Shown in pieces: positions 1 to 13,220 of a DNA stretch of 51,940 nt. The DNA comes from Alectoria sarmentosa (Eukaryota > Ascomycota > Lecanoromycetes > Lecanorales > Parmeliaceae), in contig WOGZ01000242.1 of the NCBI GenBank assembly GCA_009733775.1, positions 1 to 51,940 on the forward strand, given 5' to 3'. The first letter of the stretch is position 1. Each line of letters starts with the position of its first letter. Below the pieces are notes generated by a model that saw only the letters and a list, made by a program, of their open reading frames with translations, was not told the DNA's origin and made no database searches. Position numbers and translations under genes: made by a program.

Positions 1-514
1 TATTATTATTATTATTAAATAATAAAATTCAAAATCGATGTTTATTTTTCGATTTAATTCTTTTTTATAAATTAAAAACCTTAAAAACGTTCTTTATGAT
101 TCGCTTTCAAATTATATAATTTATTAAATCGATTAATTTAATTATCTTTTTTAAAACATCAATAAATTTTAACGTTAAAAATTCGAATATAATAATGATA
201 ATAAATATAATAATAAAAAACTTAATATAAAAAAAACGAAATTGATAATGATTTTGAAATTTGAATATTTTTTAAATAAAATAAAACGAATAAAACGAAT
301 AAACGTGCATTAAAACTTATATTTACTTTATTTAAATAATTAATATAAATTATATGTATATTTACGATCGTAAAAAGTGATTTTCTTAAATCTTATATTA
401 ATAATTAACTTTTCAACATATCGAAACGAAAAAATTTCGCGATTCATATTAATTTAAATGAGAGATGCTCGTTTTTGATTTAAATAATAAATTTAAACGA
501 CGATCGATAAATTT
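1..514. other. A/T-rich DNA, no gene seen
   Basis: Low-complexity A/T-rich sequence beginning with a short TAT/TTA run. No supported coding region. A degenerate motif containing ATTTAAACGACGAT occurs at about 476-510 and recurs at about 798-836 and 899-940, so this stretch and the next may be diverged copies of one repeat split by the solo LTR at 520-774. No telomere repeat is visible at the left end. Confidence 0.6.
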
Positions 515-519
515 GATAC

Positions 520-774
520 TGTTAAAAATACGATTGGTTGATTATGAGGTGCTTGTCAAGTTCATGATAGGCGATATGCTCATGGTTGACGACACAATAA
601 TGTCGGCAATGTGGTACATCAGAAAGGTCATATTTTGGGTGGTTGTAAGTTGATTAATTCTTTTATCAGAATTGACTACTTATCAACTTGCCAAGTCATA
701 AACTTGGTAAGGTATCGTCTGTTAAATAGATATAATGAGCTTGGTAATATAACAACATGGCGATTCTCTTAACA
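520..774. mobile_element. Solo LTR, 255 bp, with 5-bp target duplication GATAC
   Basis: Seen: the segment starts TGTTA and ends TAACA, the inverted ends typical of LTRs, and is flanked on both sides by GATAC (515-519 and 775-779). No second copy exists in the window, so this is a solo LTR left by recombination between two LTRs. It is clearly richer in G and C than its surroundings and carries several short inverted motifs around CTTGG/CCAAG. Inferred: it inserted after the surrounding DNA was RIP-mutated, or was too short to be hit. A 62-codon open frame at 465-653 runs across its left edge and is very probably accidental. Family and orientation unknown. Confidence 0.8.
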
Positions 775-779
775 GATAC

Positions 780-1462
780 GTTATTAATTAATTATTTCAA
801 TAAATTTGAACTTAAACGACGATTAATAAATTTGATTTATCATTAATTGATTTATTTTTAATAAACTTTAAAATTAATAACTTTTAAAAAGATTATTCGT
901 TTCGATTTAAATAAAAAATTTAACGACGATTAATATAATTTCGACACATTATTAATTAATTATTTTCATGAATTTTAAAATTAATTGCTTTCAACGATTA
1001 AAACGCATTTATAAATTAATTTTCAATCGAATAAATACGTTAAGGTATATGATAAAAATATGTATTAATTAAATATAATTTCAAAGATTCAAAGGTTACC
1101 TTTTTCAATTAACGTGACGTTTTTATTAATTAAAATATATAACTTAATTTTCACAATCACATCGTCGATAAAATTAACGTTTTTAACGAAGATTAAAATT
1201 TATTTAAAATCAACGTTTAAACGTATTTCGAATCGAGATTTCGAAATGATATTATTTCGTCGATATAATAATAAATCGAATGTCTTTTAACGCTTTAAGA
1301 TTTTTATGATGTTTTATAATAATATACTCGCATAAAATGTTTTTATAAAATAAAAATAAAGTTTTATAATTTAAAGTGATTTATGAATTGATATGTGTAA
1401 AACATATCGATAAAATAAATGTCAAATTATTAAACGAAGTTCGATCGATCGAGTTTATAATT
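780..1462. other. A/T-rich DNA, no gene seen
   Basis: A/T-rich sequence with two diverged copies of the repeat also found at 476-510 (near 798-836 and 899-940). The string TTATTAATTAATTATTT, with one base inserted in the second copy, follows near 782 and 950. No coding region is supported. Confidence 0.6.
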
Positions 1463-1580
1463 TATTAAAAGTAAATGATAGATTATTTGATTAAGATGCT
1501 ATATAAAATATGAGACTTATTAAACTTACATTCGACGATAGTCGAATAGAAAAAGTGAAACGAACTTAATTATTTCAACA
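1463..1580 (+). mobile_element. 118-bp LTR copy (same family as 38686-38803)
   Basis: This segment aligns end to end, same orientation and same length (118 bp), with the solo LTR at 38686-38803. Shared blocks include GATTATTTGATTAAGATG-type sequence and CGACGATAGTCGAATA. Its first bases are TATTA where the other copy has TGTTA, a G-to-A change as expected from RIP. The last 25 bp are followed directly by a second diverged copy of the same 25 bp (1581-1605), so the 3' tail is duplicated. No target duplication is visible around either possible end. Confidence 0.65.
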
Positions 1581-2284
1581 TGAAACGATCTTGATTATTT
1601 CAACACTTTAAATGAAATTTATATTTTTCGAATGTTTATAAGTTATTTTTAAAGTTTTTTAAATGTGTATCTTAAATTGTAAATTAATGAAAATCTTAAT
1701 AAATAAATAAAAATCGAGAAAGTTTCAAGTTTTTAATAAAATAATTAATAACGTATTTGATAATTAAATCGATAAATCTATATTTCGTAATAAAAATCTT
1801 ATATAATTGAAACATGAACTTTAAAATCTTTTAATTAATACTTTTTGAAGTTAACATTAATTAAATATAATTTTATCTTTTTTATCGAAAAATTATAGAA
1901 GAGATAATAAAATAACAATCGAAAAGTTTTAATTAAAGTTTTAAAGTTATTCGAAAACGAATATTAAATAAATACGAAAGCGATTATTACACGTTCGAAT
2001 TTTCTTAAAACAATTAATTACTGTCCTACTCGTTTGCAAAATATAAATTCCAGATTTTTCAAAATAGCATCGATATGTTTTTTGAGACAAAAATGGTCTG
2101 CAAACGATTTAAAAACGATTTCAATGCGATATCTTAATCGTTCAGAAATAATCGCAAATAATTTTTTTTGAATATCAATTAATATAAAAACGAATCAAAA
2201 ACGCATCAGAGACGAGTTATAAACGATCGATTTTGATTTGGAGACGAATGAAAAATTCATGTCTTTCATTAAAATCTGTATAGG

Positions 2285-2306
2285 TTTTAGGTTTAGAAAC
2301 CTAAAA
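2285..2306. repeat. Perfect 10-bp inverted repeat with 2-nt spacer
   Basis: TTTTAGGTTT at 2285-2294, spacer AG, then AAACCTAAAA at 2297-2306. It lies in a patch slightly richer in G and C than its surroundings. Function unknown; it could be the core of a decayed palindromic transposon end. Confidence 0.6.
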
Positions 2307-5300
2307 TCATTATAAGATCAGATATGTTTTAATATAATCACAAATATTCGTTAACACAAAAGTCTTTATTTTCTCGAAACCTCTCGCATATTCTTTATAT
2401 ATCGTTATACGTTTATAAATAAATAAATAAAATATTTATAAAGCCTTTCACAAATTATTTTTAAAGATATATTATCTCTTATGTACATTACAATGCGAAA
2501 TCATTTTTATCTTTTTTCAATTAATTTGATTTTTTCGACACCTCGATTATATAAAGACTCTCATCTTTTAATATAAACATTTCGTATATATGTTATTGTG
2601 TTTCTTTACGTGAATACAACGATAAATTTAATATCGAATTCATCACAATCGTATTTTCGTTTTTCATCATCACAGTTGAATAAACGTAAACGATAAAAAA
2701 AACATATTTTTTTTGTTGATATGTATAAGAAAAGCATTGATTTAACTTGTCTCTGATATTCTTTATGCGAAGATAATTATTCACGTTATACACATATCGT
2801 TTATTGTTTTTGCAAATTTTTTTAATAATTTTTATATTTATTTAAAGAGTAAATATACTTATACGTTTATAAAACTTATTTATTAATATCATTTTAATAA
2901 TCTCGTTTCAAAATCGAGCATTCGAATTTCATAATTTTTACGATATATTGTTATTAGATATTAAATAAAGTTATATTATAAAAATAATTTTATTAAATTT
3001 ATATTAATTTTAATACGAAAATAAGCGTTCAAAATAAAACTTTTCAATAAAAACTTAATAAATCGATAATTAAAATCTTTTATAATATTATAAAAATCTT
3101 CTTTTAATATTTGCGTTTTAATGAAAAAAAAGTTTTTTATAAATATTAAACATTGATTATTTAATTGTTTTAAAGTTTCACGCAAATTTGTATATTTATT
3201 TTAAACGTCGATAAGATTTAAACGAAATAATTAATTTATGACATTTTTTGCGAATAAATAATTCATGAGATTGAAAAACGTTGCGATATTCATCATAAAT
3301 TTAAAGATTTTACAAATTTTTTGTTAATGATTCGATTTATTAATGAAAGTTTTTCTATTTATGTTTCAACTCGTTTATTAACACATTAAAATTTATTATT
3401 ATCACGTTTTTCTTTACATTTTCAATCAGATAAAAACCTGCATATATATTAAAAAAATTGAAAAACTTTTTGAATTTGTTTTTTTTGAATTATTATTTTT
3501 TGCGTTTAACTTTTAATAAAACTTTTGTTTTTAAAACAAAATTTGCGATATTTGACAAAATCGTTTTCAAAGTTTCAAATTCGTTTTTATTCTTTTTAAA
3601 ATTATTCTTTCTGCGAAAATCTTTTATAATCATATTAATATATAAAATTAAATTTTGATACGCTCTTCGTGTTTTTAATATATATTTATAAAAAACATTT
3701 AACTTAATATATCGTTGATTATTCATTAATGTATTAAATCTTATTATTAATTTAAATGTTTTCACAATAATTCGAAAAAGAGAGAACGAAACATTTATAA
3801 CACGTTTCATTATTTAAAAAAATGAAAATCTAAATTAATTCATTATAACATAATTTCGTAAAATTAATAACGCAAACACAATAATTTTTTCTATTTTTAA
3901 TAATAATTAAGATTATATATAATACGTTAAATTTTGAATTCGTATTTAATTAAAAAAAAACTTATAATTTTGAAACGTTTTAAAATAATAATATTTTCAC
4001 ATTTATTTAATATCGAGATTATTAAAAAACTTTATAAAATACATTTTAAATCTTTTTATTTAAAATGAGACGCATTATATACGCGCGATTATATTAAATT
4101 CAAAATTAACGCAAACTTTGAAACAAATGAAGATTTTAATCATATTTTCATATTTTGAAAAGAATATCTTAAATTTTATTGCATTTTCCAACTTTTCGAT
4201 ATATTCTCTCTATTTTAGTGTTTTTTTATAATATTTATTATTGATTTTAACGTCATATTTTAAATTTTTTCGATTTTTTTTGAGATAGAAACAAATTTTA
4301 TAATTTATTTTGACGCTATATCGCATAAAATTTTTATTATTAATTTATTAAGATATATTCTCAAAAAAGATCATATTAAAGATTTATATTATTATTTCTT
4401 CTTTTTTATCGATTTTCAATTTCATATCACGATTCAATTTCTAAATAAATTTATAAAAAAAATTTATTATATTATTAAGTTTTATATTATATAATTTAAA
4501 AAAAAAATGAACATATTCGTAAACTTTCTGCGCTCGTTATAATTCAAATAAATTAATATTAAATAAAAAACCTCTAAAATTCAATATATATTTTTATATA
4601 TTTCGAAATCGTTAATGAATAAAAAATATATAAAAAATATATGAAAAATAATAATAAATAATTCGAGATTTTAACGATTAAAAATTATATTTTTAATTTT
4701 CCGCGAATTGCATATAATTAACGCAAAAATTAAACGTTAATTAATTTCAAATTCAAGATTTTTTTGATATAAAATCAATTATTAAAATAAATAATTTCAT
4801 TTTTATTTTCATCTTTATCGTTTTCGAATTCGCGATTAAGATAAATTTTAACGTGTTAATTAATATTATTTAATTCGAGAAAGAAATTCTTAAATAAAAA
4901 AAATTCATATAAATTATTTTCATTCAAATTAAAATCATATAATATAAATTATATATTTCATTATTTTATAATTATTTATATTGTTATAATTATATTCTTA
5001 ATCGTTATTACATTTATTCGATAATCGCATTTAATAAAAATCATTTGATTTAATTTAAAAAAAGAAGAATAAATGTATATCAAATCTTTTAAAATAATAA
5101 AAACATTCGCTTTTATGTAATAAACGTCTTTAAAAATAATTTTTATAAATGAACTTTATATATTTAATTTTTAAAACTTTATAAGTTTATTTATATATTG
5201 AATTATATTAAAAAACATCTTTTTATATAATCGCGTAATTGATAATATAATGCGCACGAGATTAATAAAATTATATTAATATTATTATAATAAACGCTCA

Positions 5301-6078
5301 ATTCTATAACGTTTCATTTTCTTTTTTTTTTATAAAAATGATAATTGTTTTTTAATGATAAATATTAATGATTTTCGCATTAATTATAATAACGATATAT
5401 ATTGATAAATTTATCACTTTAACGTATCAAGCTTCATTAATAAAATTTATATTAAATTTAAAATCTTATTTTTTTTCAATGTATTCGCATTTTTTCTCTT
5501 TGCGAAAAACTTTTGCAATTATAAAACCTTTTTTAATCATATATAATCGATTTTTAAACATTCAAACTTCTCGAATTATAATCTTAACGTTAAATGTAAA
5601 AACGATAAAAAAACGTTTTTATCGCCTGATTGCATAATCATTTCGTAAAAAAACGTTAATAACGATGAAAACGGCGCATTAAAATTATGATTCTTCGATT
5701 CAACATAATTATCTTATTGCGAAAACATAAACATAAATAATAACGATGAGATTTCGTTATTTGTCTCATTAAAAAACTCGAAATTTTCAAAATAATTGAT
5801 TAACGTTAATGATTAAGATTTTTAAAACATATTAATAATCTCGTTATTTATTTAATTAATGATTAAAATTTAAAATTATGAATATAAATGATTTATAATA
5901 AATAAATCTTCATTTTCATTTTTTTTTTGTTTATTTTTACATTATATTAAAATTGTTTTTATTTATTTACATTTGAAAATAATATGCTTTTATCGAATTA
6001 TTATTAATTATTTATATTATTTATATAAGATTTTTTTTCATTAAAATATTTTAATTGTTGTTCGTTTATATTATTTAT

Positions 6079-6108
6079 GTGTGAATTTCCTTCGCGAAAG
6101 ATTCTCAC
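6079..6108. repeat. 30-bp imperfect palindrome centred on TTCGCGAA
   Basis: The sequence from GTGTGAAT to ATTCTCAC reads nearly the same on both strands, with a TTCGCGAA centre. It resembles the GCGAAAG/CTTTCGC palindromes seen elsewhere in the window (for example 11757-11773), so it may be a decayed end of a dispersed element. Confidence 0.45.
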
Positions 6109-9100
6109 AATTTTATATATAAATGAAAATGCATTATTTATAAAATTCGTATAATTAATGAAATTGATTTTAAATAAAAATTAATTTCGTTTTTTAACGT
6201 CTCGAGACGATAATGATGAATTAAATATTTTAAAATTATTTTCAATTTCATCGTTTTTAATTTTAATATTTTTAAATTCATTATTTAAATCTTAAATTAA
6301 TATTCGCAAATAATTAATATTTTATGTTTAAGATATTATAATAAAAATTATGTTAATTAACGTTTAAACGTTAATTATTTATAATAAATTATTATAATTT
6401 TTCGTTATAATAAATATGTTATAAATAAAAAAGATGCGTTTATCATTATAAATTTAATAATATTTCAAAATGAAAAATTAAAAACATATAATTTATTTAT
6501 ATACGTATTGATTAATTTTATTTATATGTAATGTTTTATTATCGTTAAATTGAAATTTTGTAAAAGATTTTTTGCAGATATAAACACGTTAACACTCTTT
6601 TTTCATCAATAAATAAGAAAAAAAATCGTTTACGTAAAACATTTTAATGATGCATCTTCATATTAAAAATAAGAAATGAAATTTTTTATCAAGAGTTGCA
6701 AAGACATTTGAATAACATCGCAAGTGATATCAAAAATACACATTAAAAAATGTGCTTTGCGAAAAGCTTCGGAGAAGATTTCTAAAAAATGATGCGCGCT
6801 TTAAAAAATGTAAAAAAAATATAAAAATTTGTTTTTTGTTTCGATATTAACATAACACTCATTGCGAAAAATTTCGAAATAATAATAAATTTATTCATGA
6901 AACTTGTTACGAAAGACTTCGACGAAATAATAATAAGTTTGTTTATTAAAATTAATATGAGAAATTTTTTGCAGCGCATCTTATTTGTTTAATACTTATT
7001 TTTAAAATATGATATACTCTTTTTTAACTTATATAAAAATATATTTCAATATTTTATATAATATCAAAATATATTTAAACTTCTCGTTTTTTAAATTCGC
7101 TTTAAAAACTTTAATGAATTTTTTATTAATAATTACTTAATTTTCGAAATTAATATCGATCGTCTCATTCGCATTTTCATCGTTATTATTAAAAATTTGA
7201 CGATTTAATTCCGTCATCATTTATAATATAACCTTTTTTATATTTTATCAAATTTATTTATTATCGAAGATATTTTTCACGTAATATTAATACATATAAA
7301 CGATAAAATTTGAATTTCTCAAACGTCGAGCACATTTTACACTTTAAATTTTTATATTTAAATTTATAATGAACTCGATCATATAAACTTTATAACAATT
7401 TTTTTGAAAATTTAAATTTATTATTTCAATTGCATAAATTATTAAAAAAACCATAAAATTATTAATTAATTCGTTAAAAATGTTCACGACTTAATCGCGC
7501 TCTTCAAAAGTTTAATATGCAATTAAAATCATAATTATAATATTTAATAATCGAAAGATTATGTAAAGAAACATAATTATTGCGAGCATTTAACAAAATA
7601 TCATAATCTTCTCGCGATCTCGAATGATTTATATATATATAATCAATCTTTACGAAAAACTTTAATGAAAGAAAATCTGCGAAAAACTTTTGAGAAAATC
7701 TTTATAAAAGTTTTTCACAAAAAATAAATAAAAAAGCGGAGAAGAAAATCTTTTATAAAAAATGAACAAAAAAGTGAAAAAAGTCTTTTATAAAAATGAA
7801 TGCTTATTTGATTTCAAATATTATATAAAAACGCACGCAACTTAAACGTTTTATAATATATAATCATAAACAATTTATTTAACTTTTCGATATTAATTTG
7901 AAAAAATGCTTTTTAAAATCATTTTAAAAAAAAATTCTTTTTTTAAAAAAAGTTTTTAATATTTTAAGTCTTAAAATTAAAATGAAAATGTTTGTCAAGA
8001 TTAAATAAATCGATTTACATAAATAACAATGATAATTGTCGATAAATGATTAAAAACCATTTAGATTTTATTTAATCTTATTTATTTATAAGCAATTTGT
8101 TAATTAAAACATATTTTTAATGTTTATAAAGCTCTTTTTCACGAATTATATACGTGTAATTTACATTTGTTATTTAAATCTTAAAAAACGATAAATCAAT
8201 TTTCTTTTCATTATAAAAAGAAATCTTATTTGAAAAAGTTCGATAAAGAAAAATACGTTTTTAAAGCTTTATTAAATGAATCCTTTTAATAATTAAATTT
8301 ATTTATAATGTAAATATTCAATCTTTTGTAACAATTTGAATTAATTATAATTTTATTATTAAATAATTATTTGAAAAATCGAATAAATTTACGTTTTTTT
8401 TAAAATTCATCTTTTTAAATAATTTATAATTTTATTAAAATTTACCCTTGCGAGATTCGATAAATGAAATATATTTTTTAAAATCGTCGATGTTATTAAA
8501 CATTAAAATAATTGTGATAAAATAATATATATCGATTTTTAATTATTTAATGCTTAAAAAGCTTTTTGCATTCAATGACTTTATTATATGTTCTTTATCA
8601 TATATTATAATATTAAAACATTTATTTAAGACGTTATTTTATTTAAGATAACATATATTCTCAATTTCATTTATTTCAATTTTAAATATATATATTTTAT
8701 GCGTGAAAAACTTGCGCTGAGTTTTAAATTCATATTTTTTCGTTTAAATCGAATAATTGCTTATAATAAATATGATAAATAATTAAACACGTTGATCGAA
8801 AAAATGATGTTTTTTATATAATTTATCTTAAATCATTTTCTCGCTCATAATAAATTATGTTTTTCGTCAATCATCATAATACTTTTATATAATAAATATT
8901 TTTAAAATAACTTATTTAATACTTCGAATTCATTAAATAATGAGATTTTTTAACATTAAAATTAAAATTGATTTCACATTAATAATATCTTTATCGATAC
9001 GTTATTATATACATAATTAAAAGATTTATTAATAAAAGATTTTAATATTATCGAATATATAAAATCTTTATAAAAGACTTTCGCAAAAGGTTTTCGTAAT

Positions 9101-9953
9101 AATAAAATATAACGTAAAAGCTTTTCGCAAAAGAAGACATTAAGATAAAAAGAAATTTACGAATAATAAAAAGTCTATCACAAATCAAATCTTTTTAAAT
9201 TCGACGACATCGTTAATAATATATTCTTAAATTAAAAAATCTTTCAAAAAATAATAAAGAGCGTATATATTAAATATTTATTAATAAATAAATTGTTGAA
9301 ATAAAGATATTTTAAATATTCGAAAAATCGTGTTTTCTTTTTTTTATAAAATTTCAAACGTATAATATGTTTATTTAAAGTTATCTTTTTAATAATTTAT
9401 ATTATTTAATTATTTCTATTACTCGTCGAACTCTTTTTTAAAAATCTTAATATATAATTTATAAACGATTAAATCTTTTTTTAAATTCGCAATTATTTAT
9501 TTCATTTATCTTTATAATTTTGCGTTTATTATATAATTCAAAATTTTTACGTTTAATATGCTTTTTTATAACATAAACGCATTATTTTTTATTTAAATAA
9601 ATATATCGATTAATCACGTCTTTTAAAAGTCAAATTTGATATCGAATATAATAAATTGATTAAATTTTATAAATCGTTACGCATTAATAAATGATAAAAA
9701 TGAAAAATTATTATCATTTGAAAATTTGAAAATCTTTAAACGAAATCGCTTCTCATTATCGAAATCGAAATTAAAATTTTTAATATAAGATATAATTATT
9801 TTTACGCGCCTTATGCGTTCAAATTTATTTTTTAATTTTATAAATTTTAAATTTACGATATTCTCTTTAAAAATATCGTTTTTAAAATTAAACATTAATA
9901 ATTCAATAATAAAAGATTAAACGTTTGCGAAAGGGTTCGAAATTATTATATTC

Positions 9954-10169
9954 GAAGCTTTTAACAAAATAATATCTGAAGTTTTTAACAAAATAATATT
10001 TAAAGCTTTTAACAAAATGATACTTAAAGCTTTTAACAAAATGATATTTAAAGCTTTTGATAAAATCATATCTAAAACTTTTGACAAAATCGTACTTAAA
10101 GCTTTTGACAAAGTTATATTTAAAGCTTTTAACAAAGTCGTATTAAAAATCTATAACAGAGTATATGTC
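9954..10169. repeat. 24-bp minisatellite, about 9 units
   Basis: Nine consecutive 24-bp units begin at 9954, 9978, 10002, 10026, 10050, 10074, 10098, 10122 and 10146, with consensus close to AAAGCTTTTAACAAAATGAT plus ATTT. The last unit is diverged. Because 24 is a multiple of three, the array stays open on both strands: the + frame at 10017-10289 reads an eight-residue repeat of the type K-A-F-N-K-M-I-F, and the - frame at 9917-10135 reads L-L-K-A-L-N-I-I. This could be a decayed protein-repeat region, but no start, splice signal or family supports a gene. Confidence 0.85.
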
Positions 10170-13100
10170 AAAATTATAAATGAAAACAAAGTTATAAATA
10201 TAAGATTAATTGAAGTTATTATCGTTTTTAATTTCTTAAAACTTTTCGTAAAGGCTTTAATGTGTTTAAAATATTTCGTTAAAATTTAAATTCGATTATT
10301 GATTTCAGATTCATCGAATTTTTTATTATAAAAAATGTTTTAAACGTTTTTGATATTGATTTGTCGAATTCAATATAATATATAAATTTAATAATTTATT
10401 ATATTTTAAAAGCTTCGATTAATTATAATGTTGAAGAATTTATTAAATTTAGATTTTCTTTTAATAATGAAACGACGCTTAATTTAATTTAATTCTAATT
10501 ATTTATTTTTAAAATTTTTAGATTTTATAATTATTGTCTATTGAGAATATATGCATTTATTTATATACGTATCGAAATAAGATTTAAATCGAATGTTTTT
10601 AAAGAAATTCATTATTTTATTTATAATCGTGAAATTACAATCTTGATAAAGAATATCGAATTAACGTTATATAAATACCTTATTTCGTGTTTTTTGAATT
10701 TGATTAAATATGTTTTAATTTGCGAAAAGGTTTTAATAAACTTAAATGTGTAAATAAATGAAGTTTTTCGTAAATAGATAATAAAATAACAAATAAGAAG
10801 TCTTTTATAGGGTGAAATGATGATAGATAAAAATCGTGTAAATGAGGGCAACGTGTAAATGAGGGTAGCGTATAAATAAAAACAGCGTGTAAATGAGGGC
10901 AAGATATAAAACAAAACGATTAACGTGATTTGAACTTTTTTATAAAATGAATAATGAACTTTTTTGCAAAATAAATGAAGTAATGAATTATAAAACACAA
11001 ATAATATAATATAAGAAATTCACGTTAAGAAAAGTATAACAATTAATTGATATTATTTCATTTTTTTATTATATTATTTTAAAATATTGATTTTAAAGTT
11101 GCGTAAATACTTTATATATGTGAAATAAAAACTATTTTTAAAGCTTTTTATATAAATTCTTTAAAAGATAATAATATCGATTTTTATTTACTTATTTCAA
11201 ATTTGATTAAATGAGATCGCTTAATGTCTTTCAATTTTCAATATTTTTTATTTTTCATTATGAGATAATTTATTATCTCTTAATTTTTTAAATTTTTATA
11301 TTCGTTTTAATATTAATTTTACGTAATTTTTAAAATTGAATACGCGATTATTATTATAAATGAATTATAAAAAAAATCGTAAAAATTATAATTAAGACGT
11401 ATTAAATTTAAGTTTTCAATTTAAAAAGCTATCTCACAATTTATTCGAAAATTCACATTAAATAAATTTAAGATTTTCAATAAAAATTCTCAAAACGAAT
11501 TAATAAATATTATATTAATATATAATAAACGTTAAAGAAAAAGATTAATTAAAAAGAAAAATGAGAAATATAAGAAATATAAAAAAATATCTTCATTAAA
11601 CATTTTTATTAAATTAATAAACGTTTTCGAAAAACTTGTAAGCATTATTAAAAAGTTATTAAATTTAATCTTAATTATTAAAGAAGATTGCGAAATTTTT
11701 TAATATCGATACGTTAAAAGTTTTAATAATTCAAAAACTTAAAGTTATATTTACTTTGCGAAAGACTTTCGCAGTTTTTGTTTTTATTTTTATTATTACA
11801 ACTGTCTTTGTTTTTAAACTCAAATTATTTAATATATTAAAACTTTTTATAATCATAAAAACCTTCTTATTTTCAATTACGAGATTTAACATAATTCTCA
11901 ATTTCAAAAAAAATAAATGTTAAAATAATAAAAAGGATTTTAAAATCTTTCGTAAAACATATTAAAAATGAATTGAAAAATGAAAATGAGTTTTCGAGAA
12001 TAAACGAAATTATAACAATTCGATTATTATATTATTAATTTCGAGGAGATCAAATTCGAAAGATTACGTTTTTTGAAATATATTCTTTAAAAAATTATCG
12101 AAATTTTTCGTAATTAATTAACATTTGATAAATGCTTTTTTATAATTAATTATTTATTAACGATTCACGAAATTGTATAAAAATGATCTCGATAATGTCA
12201 AATTTTTTAAATATACGCGTGCGTATTTACTCGATATGTTTAATGCTCTTTATCAAAAAAAGGAATTTAATTATTCCTTAAATTACGTATCAAAACGTAT
12301 CGTTTTACGTGTGATTTAATATAAGCGTTTATAAAAGTTGAATATCAATCAAGATATTAATATCTCGTTTGATGATATCGATAAAAAAGTGATAAAGACG
12401 AATGAGAAAAGCGATTCGGGATTAGAAATGAAAATAAAGAATTTGAAAATAAAGGGAGGAAACGTGAAGAGAGAGAAAAAGAAAAGAAAAAAAAACATTG
12501 AATGATCGATTATGATTAACGATTATACGATTATTATATAATTATATAATTTTTTGACGTTTAAGATATATGCGAAAGACTTTAATAAATAAAATATAAA
12601 TAAAGAGTATAATTTTGATATAAATGACTTTTAATATATATATATATATAATTGCTTATATCTTTATAATAGACTTCGAAAAACATTTATTTTTAATTGA
12701 GATATTTTATATAATAAACAAGCAAAGTGCATTTATTTTTAAATTTATTTTTATATCGTCTTCATATTATCTTTATATCAAACGAAAATTATATCAAATA
12801 TCGCGATCATCTTTATATTAATTGAAAAATTCTCGATCATTTCGAAATCGTTTTCAATTCGTTTTCAATTCAATTATAAAAGAATTTTAATTAATCATAA
12901 AATTCGAGACGAGTAAAAATTTAATTTTAAATTGTTTATATTTAATATAAATGTATTATAAAAGACTAATATAATATTAATGAAAGAATTTAATTTAATA
13001 AATAATTTAATATATCTTTCGAGATCGATTGAGTTATTATTAAATATTAAAATATAAATTTAATTATATATAAAAGAGTTAATTATCTTTATTAAAATTT

Positions 13101-13220
13101 ATAACTTTAAATATAAAATGAATAAATGTTAAAGTTAATATAAAATATTTATTTAATAAATACGATTGTTAATAAAATTAAGTATATTAATTTTATTTAT
13201 AATATAAAATATTTTGAAAT
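10170..13220. other. A/T-rich DNA, no recognisable gene
   Basis: No supported coding region. It contains the 17-bp array at 10835-10902 and a perfect GCGAAAG-A-CTTTCGC palindrome at about 11757-11773. A purine-only run of 30 bases lies at 12466-12495 inside a longer purine-rich stretch from about 12390. Open frames at 10541-10753 (+) and 10621-10998 (-) overlap each other and match no family I know. Confidence 0.55.
10835..10902. repeat. 17-bp tandem repeat, 4 units
   Basis: Four consecutive 17-bp units, CGTGTAAATGAGGGCAA and variants, start at 10835, 10852, 10869 and 10886. Unit 3 differs mainly by G-to-A changes (CGTATAAATAAAAACAG), consistent with RIP or deamination on one strand. Confidence 0.85.

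Larger units (their letters stand above)
1606..9953. other. A/T-rich DNA, no recognisable gene
   Basis: More than 8 kb of A/T-rich sequence. Open frames here are short and composed of I, K, N, F, L and Y codons, as expected by chance. The longest, 3493-3810 on the - strand (105 codons), resembles nothing I recognise and may be a decayed repeat. A slightly less A/T-rich patch lies at 2020-2330. Two near-repeats of a block ending in GAAATAATAATAA lie at 6862-6896 and 6911-6946. The motif GCGAAAAACTTTT and variants recur around 7640-7800 and 9070-9130. No LTR pair could be delimited, although the composition suggests RIP-mutated repeats. Confidence 0.55.

Noticed and set aside
1..60. TAT/TTA run at the left end as a telomere
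   Set aside because: It is not TTAGGG-like and extends only about 20 bases.
465..653. 62-codon + strand open frame
   Set aside because: It crosses the left boundary of a solo LTR defined by TG...CA ends and an exact GATAC duplication, so it is most likely accidental.
3493..3810. 105-codon - strand open frame in A/T-rich DNA
   Set aside because: Lysine/asparagine/isoleucine-rich without a recognisable domain or neighbouring exon; kept only as a remark.
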